The notes: a model not told the origin generated them from the letters alone. A DNA stretch of 64,000 bases from Polaribacter atrinae (GCF_038023995.1 NZ_CP150660.1:3718501-3782500), one strand, 5' to 3'. Positions 20,076-28,998 are shown, counted from the first letter of the stretch. A program made the numbers and translations.

Positions 20076-20977
20076 AAAATTACATAAAAGCAGCAAGGTT
20101 AAGAACTTTACCTTTATCTGTTTCAGGAATTATTTTGGGTAGCTTTTTAGGAACTAAAAAATTAAGTGATGAAATTTCAATTCTGGAATCTCCAATTTTT
20201 TGGTTAGCAATATTAACTACTGTCGGTTTTCAGGTATTGTCTAATTTTGCAAACGATTATGGAGACGGAATTAAAGGTTCCGATAAAAATAGAACAGGAG
20301 AAGCACGTATGGTTTCATCAGGAGCAATCACTCCGAAACAAATGAAATTAGCCATGATAATTACAACAATTATCACCTTAATAATAGCCTTATTTCTTAT
20401 TTACGTTTCTTTTGGTAAAGAAAATTTTGGATATTCAATATTATTTTTAGGTTTAGGAATTGCTTCAATTGCTGCAGCTATTAAATATACCGTTGGTAAC
20501 TCTGCTTATGGATATAGTGGTTTTGGTGATGTTTTTGTTTTTCTGTTTTTTGGTTTATTAAGCGTAGTTGGTAGTTATTTCTTATTCACAAAACACCTTG
20601 ATATGTATGTTTTTTTACCAGCAATTTCAGTTGGCTTATTAAGTACTGCTGTTTTAAACCTTAATAATTTACGTGATAGAGAAGAAGATAAAAAAAATAA
20701 TAAAAACACCTTAGTTGTTAAGTTAGGAAACGTAAAAGCAAAAAAATATCATTATTTTTTAATTTTTGGGGCTTTGATTTTTGCTTGTGCATATGCCTTT
20801 TTAGATTTTAGAAATATTTATCAACTTATTTTTTTAGGTGCTTTTGTTCCGTTAATTAGAAATGTAAAAACTGTTGCAGCCAATAATATTCCTGCAGAAT
20901 TAGATAGTGAACTTAAAAAAGTAGCATTAAGCACTTTTTTGTTTGCAATTCTTTTTGGAGTTGGACAAATTATGTAA
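20066..20977 (+). CDS. menA: 1,4-dihydroxy-2-naphthoate polyprenyltransferase
   Basis: 303 residues with eight or nine membrane helices. It attaches the polyprenyl chain to 1,4-dihydroxy-2-naphthoate to form demethylmenaquinone. The first Asp-rich prenyl-diphosphate motif is in SNFANDYGDGIKGSDKN and the second in LNNLRDREEDKKNNKNT, both in the UbiA family pattern. It opens the menaquinone block; menC and menE lie downstream, while menB, menD, menF and menH are not in this window. Starts within the end of the YdbT-like gene. Confidence 0.95.
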   Translation: MDVKNYIKAARLRTLPLSVSGIILGSFLGTKKLSDEISILESPIFWLAILTTVGFQVLSNFANDYGDGIKGSDKNRTGEARMVSSGAITPKQMKLAMIITTIITLIIALFLIYVSFGKENFGYSILFLGLGIASIAAAIKYTVGNSAYGYSGFGDVFVFLFFGLLSVVGSYFLFTKHLDMYVFLPAISVGLLSTAVLNLNNLRDREEDKKNNKNTLVVKLGNVKAKKYHYFLIFGALIFACAYAFLDFRNIYQLIFLGAFVPLIRNVKTVAANNIPAELDSELKKVALSTFLFAILFGVGQIM

Positions 20978-21004
20978 TTTGTGAATTAAATATAATTTTA
21001 AGAT

Positions 21005-21682
21005 ATGAAGATTAAATTTTTAGGTCATTCTTGTTTTTCTATAGAAATAAACAACGTAACTATTTTAGTAGATCCGTTTATTTCGGGTAATGCATTAGCT
21101 TCTCACATAGATATCTCTAATTTAAAAGCAGATTTTATCTTGTTAACACATGCGCATCAAGATCATGTTTTAGATGTAGAAATAATTGCAGAGAGAACAA
21201 AGGCAGTTATTGTTTCTAACTATGAAATATCCATGTACTATGGGGCAAAAGATTTAAATGTAAGTGCATTAAATCATGGAGGTACTTTTAAAACGGAGCA
21301 CTTTTCTGCAAAATACGTAAATGCAATTCACACTTCCTCTTTTGCAGATGGTACTTATGGTGGAGAACCGGGAGGTTTTGTAATTTCATCAAAAGATAAA
21401 AACCTATATGTTGCAGGAGATACTGCTTTAACAATGGATATGAAATTGATTCCTTTAACTACGAAGCTTACTGCAGCTATTTTTCCTATTGGAGATACGT
21501 TTACTATGGGAGTGGAAGATGCAATTATTGCAAGTGATTTAGTGGAGTGTCCTAAAGTAATTGGATGTCATTTTAATACTTTTCCTCCAATTGAAATCGA
21601 TATTAATGAAGCAAAATCTAAATTCACATCAAAAAATAAAGAGTTGGTTGTATTAGAAATAGGAGAAAATATAAACTTATAA
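21005..21682 (+). CDS. UPF0173 metallo-beta-lactamase-fold hydrolase
   Basis: 225 residues. The metal-binding motif is LTHAHQDHVLD, with further ligands in AIHTSSF, VAGDTALTMD and GCHFNTFPPIE; the N terminus FLGHSCFSIE is the family signature. This is a UPF0173 metal-dependent hydrolase of unknown substrate. It lies 27 bp after menA and 1 bp before the SRPBCC gene, in a men operon, so a link to menaquinone metabolism is possible but not shown. Confidence 0.9.
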   Translation: MKIKFLGHSCFSIEINNVTILVDPFISGNALASHIDISNLKADFILLTHAHQDHVLDVEIIAERTKAVIVSNYEISMYYGAKDLNVSALNHGGTFKTEHFSAKYVNAIHTSSFADGTYGGEPGGFVISSKDKNLYVAGDTALTMDMKLIPLTTKLTAAIFPIGDTFTMGVEDAIIASDLVECPKVIGCHFNTFPPIEIDINEAKSKFTSKNKELVVLEIGENINL

Positions 21683-21683
21683 A

Positions 21684-22208
21684 ATGAAAGCAATAAAAAT
21701 AATTTTAGGAATCATTTCTGCATTTGTAGTTGTTTTTCTACTAACAGGTTTAATTGTAAAAGAAACAACGTATACCGCTCAAGTATCTATTAGTAAGTCC
21801 ATAGATCAGGTTTTTACAGCTTTTAATAATTCTGAGGATGTACAAAACTGGATTCCAGAAGTACAGTCTTTTGAGGTTGTTAATGAAAACCCTGGTAAAA
21901 TAGGAAGTATTTACAAAATAGTTGTTTTAAACCAAGGTCAAGAAATAAGTATGACCGAAAAAGTGTTGGCTTATGTGCCAAATGAAAAAGTAACCTTGTT
22001 TTTTGATGCAGAAGGTATGCTTAAAAAAGACGATTATATTTTTACAGAAAGTAATGGGGTTACCACTGTTACTTTAAATGCAAGTTGCCAAAGTGATACG
22101 TTTATAATGGCATGTATTTTTCCTTATTTTAAAGGAACATTTAGAGAACAAGATCAATCTTATTTGAATAACCTTAAAGTTTTTATAGAAGGTAAAGTAG
22201 ACGAATAA
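21684..22208 (+). CDS. SRPBCC (START-like) family protein with N-terminal anchor
   Basis: 174 residues. One N-terminal membrane helix (about 4-26) precedes an SRPBCC fold, which makes a deep hydrophobic ligand cavity. The strand-helix pattern TAQVSISKSIDQVFTAF followed by the VQNWIPEV segment is typical. It begins 1 bp after the UPF0173 stop and sits among menaquinone genes. A role in binding a lipid or quinone intermediate is a guess from fold and place only. Confidence 0.8.
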   Translation: MKAIKIILGIISAFVVVFLLTGLIVKETTYTAQVSISKSIDQVFTAFNNSEDVQNWIPEVQSFEVVNENPGKIGSIYKIVVLNQGQEISMTEKVLAYVPNEKVTLFFDAEGMLKKDDYIFTESNGVTTVTLNASCQSDTFIMACIFPYFKGTFREQDQSYLNNLKVFIEGKVDE

Positions 22209-22318
22209 TCTTTCATTTTATTACTTGCTGTTTTCTCTGTATTTAAAATACGATCTTAATATTAATGTTTTCACTAAACGTGGAAATATTTTTGTAACGC
22301 TAAATCAATTATACTCTT

Positions 22319-23356
22319 TTGTTAAACGCTACCTACAAAAAATACATTCTCAATTTTAAAAACCCAAGTGGAACATCACGTGGAATTTTAAGAACTAAAG
22401 AAACTTGGTTTATCTTTTTAAATAAAAATGGTAAAATAGGTGTTGGAGAAACGGGCTTGTTTAGAGGCTTAAGCTTTGATGATGTGCCTAATTATGAAGA
22501 AAAATTAATATGGGTTTGTAATAACATTAATAAAGGTTTGGTCTTTTTGCTAAAAGAACTCTCTGAGTTTCCATCCATACAATTCGGGTTAGAGCAAGCT
22601 TTCTTATCACTTAAAAGTGACGATAAGTTTCATTTATTTCCATCAGAATTTACCAAAGGGAACGAAGCTATTGATATAAACGGCCTAATTTGGATGGGTG
22701 AAGAAGCGTTTATGAAAAAACAAATCAAAGAAAAATTAGAAGCAGGTTTTTCTTGTATCAAAATGAAAATTGGTGCCATTAATTTTGAGACTGAAATAGC
22801 GTTGTTAAAATCCATCCGAAAAGAATTTTCATCAAAAGAAATAGAGTTAAGAGTAGATGCAAATGGTGCTTTTAATCCAAAGAATGCTTTAGAAAAATTA
22901 AAGCGTTTATCCGAATTAGAAATTCATTCTATAGAACAACCCATTAAACAAGGTCAAGTAGAAGAAATGGCTACTTTATGTGCTACAACACCTTTGCCAA
23001 TTGCATTGGATGAAGAGTTAATAGGTGTGTTTTCATCCGAAGAAAAAAATCAATTATTACAAACTATTCAACCTCAATTTATCATTTTAAAACCAAGTTT
23101 AATCGGTGGTTTCGCTGGTAGTTTAGAATGGATTAAATTTGCAGAAGAAATAAAATCTGATTGGTGGATAACCTCTGCATTAGAAAGTAATATTGGTTTA
23201 AATGCTATTGCTCAATTTACACATACATTAAAAAGTAATTTACCACAAGGTTTAGGAACCGGTGGGCTATTCACAAATAATTTTGCAAGTCCGTTAGTAG
23301 TTAAAAATGGAGCTTTATATTATCATCAAACTCAAAACTGGGATTTTAATTTATAA
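22319..23356 (+). CDS. menC: o-Succinylbenzoate synthase
   Basis: 345 residues, enolase superfamily. It dehydrates SHCHC to o-succinylbenzoate in menaquinone synthesis. The catalytic set is visible: the KMK acid/base in CIKMKIGAI, metal ligands in RVDANGAF, SIEQPI and ALDEEL, and the second Lys in ILKPSLIGG. The frame begins with TTG at 22319 and no ATG is near; the N terminus ATYKKYILNFKNPSG aligns well with flavobacterial MenC, so TTG is likely the real start. Followed by the CPBP gene after 2 bp. Confidence 0.93.
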   Translation: MLNATYKKYILNFKNPSGTSRGILRTKETWFIFLNKNGKIGVGETGLFRGLSFDDVPNYEEKLIWVCNNINKGLVFLLKELSEFPSIQFGLEQAFLSLKSDDKFHLFPSEFTKGNEAIDINGLIWMGEEAFMKKQIKEKLEAGFSCIKMKIGAINFETEIALLKSIRKEFSSKEIELRVDANGAFNPKNALEKLKRLSELEIHSIEQPIKQGQVEEMATLCATTPLPIALDEELIGVFSSEEKNQLLQTIQPQFIILKPSLIGGFAGSLEWIKFAEEIKSDWWITSALESNIGLNAIAQFTHTLKSNLPQGLGTGGLFTNNFASPLVVKNGALYYHQTQNWDFNL

Positions 23357-23358
23357 AT

Positions 23359-24324
23359 ATGAATTTTATACAACAAGCATATAAAGGAAACAATGAATGG
23401 TTTCATTGGGTATTAACTATCATGGCCGTTTTTGCTGGGTGGCAAATTTTAGGTGTCATACCTTTAACGGTTTTGGCTATTATGCATTCTGCAAATATGG
23501 CAGAGTTTACTGCGGCTGCTCAAGATAACTTTATGACGTTAGATATCAATAAAAACCTCTTTCTTTTTTTTATGATATTAATGTTCTTTTTTGGATTGGT
23601 TAGTCTTGTTATAGCAATTAAGTACATCCACAAAAGAACTGTAACATCTTTATTAACAAGTAGAAAATCGATAGATTGGAAGCGTTTTTGGTTTGGTTTT
23701 ATTACTTGGGGAATTGTTTCTTCTGTTGTAATTATGGGAGGTATTCTTTTAGCTCCAGAAAACTATGTTTGGAACTTTAATCCAGTGCCTTTCTTTACCT
23801 TATTAGCAGTCTCTTTTCTCTTTTTACCTTTTCAAACTTCATTTGAAGAGTTGTTATTTAGAGGTTATTTTATGCAAGGTTTGGGAATTTTAGCTAAAAA
23901 TAGATGGGTACCTTTAATTTTAACTTCGGTTTGTTTTGGTTTACTACATGGTGCAAATCCAGAGGTAGAGAAGTTAGGCTATATTTCTATGGTTTTTTAT
24001 ATTGGTACGGGTTTCTTTTACGGAATTACTACTTTAATGGACGAAGGAACTGAATTGGCAATTGGCTTACATGCTATAAATAATATTGTTGCAGCATTTT
24101 TTGTGACTACAAATTGGACCGTTTTTCAAACGGATGCTTTATATGTTGATACTTCAGAACCTTCTGTAGGATGGGAAATGTTTTTCCCTGTTTTAGTTTT
24201 ATATCCAATACTATTATTTATTTTTTCTAAAAAATATGGATGGAAAAACTGGAAAGAAAAACTTACAGGAAAAATAGAGCAACCTGTTAATTTAAAAGAA
24301 AATTATAGAATTTTAGAAGATTGA
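23359..24324 (+). CDS. CPBP family intramembrane metalloprotease
   Basis: 321 residues and about eight membrane helices. The Abi/CPBP motifs are present: FEELLFRGYFMQG (Glu-Glu and Arg), FGLLHGANP (His) and LHAINNIVAA (His, Asn), which form the glutamate/histidine metal site of the Rce1-like fold. The substrate is unknown. The gene is sandwiched between menC (2 bp) and menE (4-bp overlap), an arrangement found in related Flavobacteriaceae, so it is at least co-expressed with menaquinone synthesis. Confidence 0.9.
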   Translation: MNFIQQAYKGNNEWFHWVLTIMAVFAGWQILGVIPLTVLAIMHSANMAEFTAAAQDNFMTLDINKNLFLFFMILMFFFGLVSLVIAIKYIHKRTVTSLLTSRKSIDWKRFWFGFITWGIVSSVVIMGGILLAPENYVWNFNPVPFFTLLAVSFLFLPFQTSFEELLFRGYFMQGLGILAKNRWVPLILTSVCFGLLHGANPEVEKLGYISMVFYIGTGFFYGITTLMDEGTELAIGLHAINNIVAAFFVTTNWTVFQTDALYVDTSEPSVGWEMFFPVLVLYPILLFIFSKKYGWKNWKEKLTGKIEQPVNLKENYRILED

Positions 24325-25412
24325 AACGAAACAGATTTCATATAAAATTTCAATTAAATGGCGTTTCATTTTCTTCTGTAGATGAAATTATAACGTTTGC
24401 ATCTATTTTTTCTGATGAAATACACCAATTTTTAAAGAACTGGTTTTCTGACGATCCATATATTATAGTTAAAACTTCAGGATCTACAGGTGTTCCAAAA
24501 GATATAAAATTGCAAAAAAGTAAGATGATAAACTCTGCTTTGGCTACCGGTGCTTTTTTTTATTTAAAAGAAAATACAACGGCATTATTATGTTTGCCTA
24601 CAGAATATATTGCCGGAAAAATGATGTTGATAAGAGCGTTAACTTTAGGTTGGCAATTAGATGTAGTGGCTCCAACTTCTTTTCCTCTTCGAGGGATAAA
24701 AAAAATATTTGATTTCTCTGCAATGGTGCCGCTACAATTAGAGAATTCTTTAAACTCACTAAATCAAATTAAAAAGTTAATTGTTGGTGGAGGAGTAGTT
24801 TCTAAGCAATTAGAAAATAAAATTTTAAACACTACGTGCACTGTTTTTGCTACTTATGGTATGACAGAAACGATTACACACATTGCTGTGAAAAGATTAA
24901 ATAATTTTTCTTCAATAGAAAGAAATACGAGTATGAAATCTTTACAAAAAGGGTTTTATGAAACTTTACCAAATGTAGAAATTTATAAAGACGATAGAAA
25001 CTGTTTGGTTATTAATGCGCTAGAGGTTTCAAATGAAGTCATTTTTACAAATGATATTGTAAATTTAGTTTCAGAAACTCAATTTGAATGGTTGGGGCGT
25101 TTTGACAATGTGATAAACTCAGGAGGAATCAAACTACACCCAGAAAAAATTGAAGAAAAATTATCAGAAATAATTAGCAAGCGTTTTTTTGTAGCTGGTA
25201 TTCCAGACAGTACATTAGGAGAAAAACTCGTTTTAATTATAGAAGATTCTTATACCTCAAATGAAGTTGAAGTTTCTTTTAAATTGAAAATTAATCAATT
25301 AAAAGCACTCACTAAATTTGAAATTCCCAAAGAAATTTATTTTGTAACTAAATTTATAGAAACAGAAACAAATAAGATTCAACGTAACAAAACTTTAGAT
25401 TTAATAAAATAA
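24321..25412 (+). CDS. menE: o-Succinylbenzoate-CoA ligase
   Basis: 363 residues, shorter than the E. coli enzyme (about 450) because the N-terminal domain is reduced. AMP-binding signature KTSGSTGVPKDIK, the ATYGMTETITH motif, and the FEWLGRFDNVINSGGIK hinge are all in place, with a C-terminal catalytic Lys likely in TNKIQRNK. It activates o-succinylbenzoate with CoA. The start is a TTG that overlaps the stop of the CPBP gene in TTGA, so translation is coupled. Confidence 0.93.
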   Translation: MKRNRFHIKFQLNGVSFSSVDEIITFASIFSDEIHQFLKNWFSDDPYIIVKTSGSTGVPKDIKLQKSKMINSALATGAFFYLKENTTALLCLPTEYIAGKMMLIRALTLGWQLDVVAPTSFPLRGIKKIFDFSAMVPLQLENSLNSLNQIKKLIVGGGVVSKQLENKILNTTCTVFATYGMTETITHIAVKRLNNFSSIERNTSMKSLQKGFYETLPNVEIYKDDRNCLVINALEVSNEVIFTNDIVNLVSETQFEWLGRFDNVINSGGIKLHPEKIEEKLSEIISKRFFVAGIPDSTLGEKLVLIIEDSYTSNEVEVSFKLKINQLKALTKFEIPKEIYFVTKFIETETNKIQRNKTLDLIK

Positions 25413-25606
25413 TATTTTAAATTTATAAGCACTTTTTTTTAATAGTCATTGTTGTCTAGCGTGTTTTATTAAATTAATATTTTAGAAAATGCTTATTTTA
25501 AGGTAAATTATAGATGTGAAGAACTTCTTTTATACTCACTAAAGTTGTACTATTCTAACCCTTTTTATAAAATTAGTATAATTAATAAGTAAATGCTGTT
25601 GTTTTA
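25413..25606. other. Non-coding gap after menE
   Basis: AT-rich, no open frame of note and no clear terminator for the men operon. First part of a 434-bp stretch between menE and the thioredoxin-like gene; the rest holds the small-RNA candidate and a promoter. Confidence 0.6.
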
Positions 25607-25637
25607 TTGAAAATATTTAAAAATTTTGTATTTTTGT
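25607..25637 (+). promoter_or_regulatory. Promoter of the small-RNA candidate
   Basis: TTG at 25607-25609, 20-bp spacer, TATTTTTG at 25630-25637. This is a full match to the Bacteroidota promoter TTG-N17-23-TAnnTTTG, one of the best in the window. Expected transcript start near 25643. Confidence 0.65.
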
Positions 25638-25642
25638 TATTG

Positions 25643-25741
25643 TTCTGACGATAATATATAATAATTAAATTGGGGGATTGAATTTATTATATTCTAAGAA
25701 TAACTAAGGTCGTAATTTTTTAATTACGGCTTTTTTTATTT
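25643..25741 (+). ncRNA. Candidate small RNA (or attenuated leader), about 95 nt
   Basis: A full promoter just upstream and an intrinsic terminator at the end bound this stretch. It holds no plausible ORF. A G-run (TTGGGGGATTGAA, near 25670) stands out in an otherwise AT-rich background, a sign of a structured or interaction segment. The next gene starts at 25847 and appears to have its own promoter, so a free-standing RNA is preferred over an attenuator. I do not recognise the family. Confidence 0.5.
25708..25741 (+). terminator. Intrinsic terminator of the small-RNA candidate
   Basis: Stem CGTAATT against AATTACG with a TTTT loop, flanked by GGT/GGC and followed by TTTTTTTATTTTTTT. No coding gene ends nearby on the plus strand (menE stops about 300 bp upstream). 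Confidence 0.75.
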
Positions 25742-25814
25742 TTTTAAACTAGAGTTAAAGCTTTTATTTATTTCTGATTATAATAATTTTTATTTCGAGT
25801 TTTTTTTCTGGTAT

Positions 25815-25822
25815 TATTTTTG
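25815..25822 (+). promoter_or_regulatory. Putative -7 box of the thioredoxin-like gene
   Basis: TATTTTTG, 24 bp before the ATG at 25847. No clear -33 TTG. Confidence 0.4.
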
Positions 25823-25846
25823 ATATTTTTAATAAAATTAACATTC

Positions 25847-26332
25847 ATGAAAAAAGTATTTTTAGGTTTTACTATTTGTTTTTTTTCTATTACAAATAAT
25901 GTAGCACAAGAGCAACATGTAGAAAATCAAAAAGAAAATAAAGAAGCCCTTTCTATAAATTGGGAACCTTCTTTTAGCGATGCTTTAAAGAAGTCTAAAA
26001 AAGAAAATAAACCAGTACTTATTTATTTTACTGGATCAGATTGGTGCGGACCATGTATTGTTTTAGATAAGAATCTTTTTCATTCAGAAAAGTTTAAGGC
26101 TATCGCAGATAATGATTTAATATTATACGAGGCAGATAGTCCTAGAAATTTAGATTTGGTTTCTCCTGAGCAGTTAGAAGTAAACAATGATTTAAAAAGG
26201 AAGTTTAATATAAATACATTTCCCACGTTAGTTTTTGTAAACCACAAAGGAAAAATGATTGGCTATAAAAAAGGGTTAATTCTTACAGATTATTATTATC
26301 CATTTATTCAATCTGTTATAGAGAATTATTAA
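25847..26332 (+). CDS. Secreted thioredoxin-like protein (thioredoxin_7 type)
   Basis: 161 residues from the ATG at 25847; an in-frame TTG at 25820 is less likely because a good signal peptide (MKKVFLGFTICFFSITNNVAQ) starts at the ATG. The mature part is a thioredoxin fold with the active site GSDWCGPC and a cis-Pro in INTFPTLVFV. It probably reduces or isomerises disulfides in the periplasm, or acts like the DsbD C-terminal domain. The gene is alone between the small-RNA candidate and a bidirectional terminator. Confidence 0.9.
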   Translation: MKKVFLGFTICFFSITNNVAQEQHVENQKENKEALSINWEPSFSDALKKSKKENKPVLIYFTGSDWCGPCIVLDKNLFHSEKFKAIADNDLILYEADSPRNLDLVSPEQLEVNNDLKRKFNINTFPTLVFVNHKGKMIGYKKGLILTDYYYPFIQSVIENY

Positions 26333-26340
26333 ACATAAAA

Positions 26341-26372
26341 AAAACCGAAGCAATTTGCTCCGGTTTTTTTAC
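26341..26372. terminator. Bidirectional intrinsic terminator
   Basis: AACCGAAGC pairs with GCTCCGGTT (one mismatch) across AATTT, with A-run before and T-run after, so it can serve both the rightward thioredoxin-like gene and the leftward OmpA gene. Confidence 0.85.
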
Positions 26373-26392
26373 CTCTAGTTTTTAGAAGATAA

Positions 26393-27493
26393 TTATTTTT
26401 CATTCACTACTCTAAATGTAGTTCTTCTGTTGGCTCTGTGTTGCGCTTCTGTACAAGAAACACCATCTGCACATCTGTTAGTTAATTTTGCTTCACCATA
26501 ACCATTACCAGTTAATTTACTTGGGTTTACACCTTTAGAAATTAAATAGTTAGTAACTGCTTGCGCTCTTCTTTCAGATAAATCTTGGTTACTCTCTTTT
26601 GTTCCTCTAGAGTCTGTATGAGATTCTAAAGCTACAGATACCCCCGTTTTTAGAACTGGTAATAATCTTGTATCGATAATTCCTTTAGCAGCAGAAGTTA
26701 AAGTAGCGCTTCCTAAGTTCCAGTTAATAGGTAAAATAGTATTGTTTACTAATTCACACTCAACTTCTTTCCAAGTTGTTAGACCTCCTTTATTTACTAA
26801 AATTTCTTTAGTTACAGTTTTGTATTTCGCAGCAACAGTAACTTCTTCTAGCCATGCATCTTTTACTAAAACTGTTTTGTTGATATTTCCGTACTCTGCA
26901 GGAATTTCAATAGATTTTGTAGTTGGTGCAGAAACCATAACTTTTGTTGTATAGGTTTTCTCATAACCAGGAACTTTGTCAGAAACAGTACTTGCGTCTT
27001 TATCTAACTTAGTTAAAGGAATTGTAACGTATTTTGCAGGAACTGGTTTGTAGCACCAGTATCTACAGTCATTAGGGTCGCTAGACTCACAATCAGGAGC
27101 TTTTTCACTCATTTCCCAATTTGCAGAAGCTGCTTTTGTTTCAATAGTTTCAGAATCTGGGTTAAATGTTGCTTGAATAACTCTTAATTTATTAGCATCT
27201 TCTTTAGCAGTATAGCTTACTGTTTTGTCTTCCCACACAGCAGGTACAACAACTAAACGCTGTCCAGCTTCTTTAATTAATACTCTTTCTGTAACAGTAT
27301 TGTATTCTGCAGGATGTGTAACAATTTTTTTGTATGCCGGAGCAACTTCTATTGTTACGTCTTCATTTTTCCAAACTTCAGGAGTTTTACAACGTACGTA
27401 GCATTTTCCTGGTTCTGGGTTTTGTGGTAAGTCTTGTGCAAATGCTGTTGCACCAAACATTAATAATGTAGCACCTAGTAAAATTTTTTTCAT
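26393..27493 (-). CDS. OmpA-family outer-membrane protein with beta-repeat region
   Basis: 366 residues from the ATG at 27493; a second in-frame ATG at 27523 would add ten residues before the signal peptide and is less likely. Signal peptide MKKILLGATLLMFGATAFAQ. The central part (about 50-245) holds a recurring unit of the form Pro/Ala-Ala-x-Tyr followed by a Val-Leu-Ile/Val-Lys-Glu/Asp strand (near 61, 84, 152, 198 and 221). The C-terminal OmpA domain (about 255-366) has ALESHTDSRGTKESN and LSERRAQAV, the peptidoglycan-binding motif. Ends with a shared terminator. Confidence 0.92.
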   Translation of the reverse strand: MKKILLGATLLMFGATAFAQDLPQNPEPGKCYVRCKTPEVWKNEDVTIEVAPAYKKIVTHPAEYNTVTERVLIKEAGQRLVVVPAVWEDKTVSYTAKEDANKLRVIQATFNPDSETIETKAASANWEMSEKAPDCESSDPNDCRYWCYKPVPAKYVTIPLTKLDKDASTVSDKVPGYEKTYTTKVMVSAPTTKSIEIPAEYGNINKTVLVKDAWLEEVTVAAKYKTVTKEILVNKGGLTTWKEVECELVNNTILPINWNLGSATLTSAAKGIIDTRLLPVLKTGVSVALESHTDSRGTKESNQDLSERRAQAVTNYLISKGVNPSKLTGNGYGEAKLTNRCADGVSCTEAQHRANRRTTFRVVNEK

Positions 27494-27565
27494 AATAGAT
27501 TTGTATTTTGAGTTTTTATTCATATTTATGACACAAACTTTTCTAGTAAGTCACATCATTCTTCT

Positions 27566-27573
27566 CAAAAGTA
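27566..27573 (-). promoter_or_regulatory. Putative -7 box of the OmpA-family gene
   Basis: Minus strand reads TACTTTTG, matching TAnnTTTG, about 73 bp before the ATG at 27493. No good -33 element. Confidence 0.45.
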
Positions 27574-27602
27574 CAAATTATGTTAAAGAAATCATAAAAA
27601 AA

Positions 27603-28502
27603 TCACAACTTATTGTAAAATAGGCTTTTAATAATCCCGTCTGAAAGACCAATTTTAGGAACATAAATTTTTCTTGCCCCACTCCATTTCATTGCAGACA
27701 AGTATATCTTTGTTGCAGGTATAATAACATCAGCTCTATCTGGGTTTAAACTTAACTCAGAAACCCGCTCATCAAAAGTCATTTGTTTTAAGAATTGATA
27801 TTGAGCATTTAGATATATATAAGAAATTGGTTTTCCTTCCGCTCGTCCAGACATTTTAAATAACTTGTTAATGTTACCTCCAGAACCAATTAAAGAGACC
27901 TTCTTTAAGTCTTTAGTGTTTTTCTTAATCCACTTCTCTACATTTGCATAAATTTCTTTATTTACAGCTTTTTTGTTATTTAACAAACGTACTGTACCCA
28001 TTTTAAAAGATTTTGACGTAAGAATTTTTCCTTCAGAAAATATGGTGAATTCTGTACTACCACCACCAACATCAACATATAAATAAGAATTATCTCCTTC
28101 TATTAATTGATTTAAGTCGGTAGATGAAATGATAGCTGCTTCTTCTTTTCCTCCAATGATATCAATTTGTACTCCTGTTTGTTTTAGAATTTTTGCTGCA
28201 ACTTCTTTTCCGTTTTCTGCTTCTCTCATTGCAGATGTTGCACAAGCTTTATATCTTTCTACGCCATGAACATCCATTAATAATTTAAATGCTTCCATAG
28301 CATTAATCATTCTACTAATGTTTTTTTCACAGATCATTCCTTCACCAACAAAAGCATCCGCTCCTAAACGAATAGGAACACGTACTAAAGAAGATTTTTT
28401 AAATTGAGGCTCCTTGTCTTCAGATACAATTACATTGGCAATAAGCAATCTAATTGCATTGGAACCAATATCTATAGCTCCATATTTTTTAATTTCTAAC
28501 AA
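27603..28502 (-). CDS. Ppx/GppA-type exopolyphosphatase
   Basis: 299 residues, the short one-module form of the Ppx/GppA family. ASKHA motifs: AIDIGSNAIRLLI (phosphate 1) and YVDVGGGSTEF (phosphate 2), with the catalytic Glu region KACATSAMREAENG between them. It removes phosphate from polyphosphate or from pppGpp; which one cannot be told. The frame starts with TTG at 28502 (no ATG near), 7 bp after the SixA gene, so the two are co-transcribed. Confidence 0.9.
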   Translation of the reverse strand: MLEIKKYGAIDIGSNAIRLLIANVIVSEDKEPQFKKSSLVRVPIRLGADAFVGEGMICEKNISRMINAMEAFKLLMDVHGVERYKACATSAMREAENGKEVAAKILKQTGVQIDIIGGKEEAAIISSTDLNQLIEGDNSYLYVDVGGGSTEFTIFSEGKILTSKSFKMGTVRLLNNKKAVNKEIYANVEKWIKKNTKDLKKVSLIGSGGNINKLFKMSGRAEGKPISYIYLNAQYQFLKQMTFDERVSELSLNPDRADVIIPATKIYLSAMKWSGARKIYVPKIGLSDGIIKSLFYNKL

Positions 28503-28509
28503 ACTATTT

Positions 28510-28998
28510 TTATTTATGGTTTTTAGGGAATTCTATCATAAACGTTTTCCCTTTCTTTATGTTTTTCCAGTGCTTTTCTTCAAACTGTATACCTACAACA
28601 CCACAAGTTGATACATGAGAAATGGGCTTGTTACCAAACTTGTTTACAAACGAATTAATACCATGATCATGACTAAAAATGATTGCAGAATTAAAACCAT
28701 CATCTAAAGCGTTTACTGTCTTTACCAAATACCCATCACTAAAGCTATATAGTTGTCTTTTTACTTGAAGGTTCGATAATGGAAATTCGAAATTTTCACA
28801 AAAAATAATCGCTGTATGCAATGCTCTATTAGCACTACTTGATACAAAAACATCTGGTCTGTCTATTTCTTTAGCTAAGAACTTAGAGATTAAATGTGCA
28901 TCTTTTATTCCGCGTTTTTTTAGAGGTCTGTCAATATCTTCTATTCCTGAGTATTCCCAAGAAGATTTTGCATGTCTAACAATGTATAAAGTTTTCAT
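28510..28998 (-). CDS. SixA-like histidine phosphatase
   Basis: 162 residues. The phosphatase RHG core is LYIVRHAKSSW with the nucleophilic His near residue 9, and a second catalytic His in IIFSHDHGINSF. In E. coli SixA removes phosphate from histidine-containing phosphotransfer proteins; here, the close link to Ppx/GppA (7 bp) suggests a phosphate-metabolism unit. In related flavobacteria this pair often adjoins a polyphosphate kinase gene, which is absent here. Confidence 0.9.
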   Translation of the reverse strand: MKTLYIVRHAKSSWEYSGIEDIDRPLKKRGIKDAHLISKFLAKEIDRPDVFVSSSANRALHTAIIFCENFEFPLSNLQVKRQLYSFSDGYLVKTVNALDDGFNSAIIFSHDHGINSFVNKFGNKPISHVSTCGVVGIQFEEKHWKNIKKGKTFMIEFPKNHK

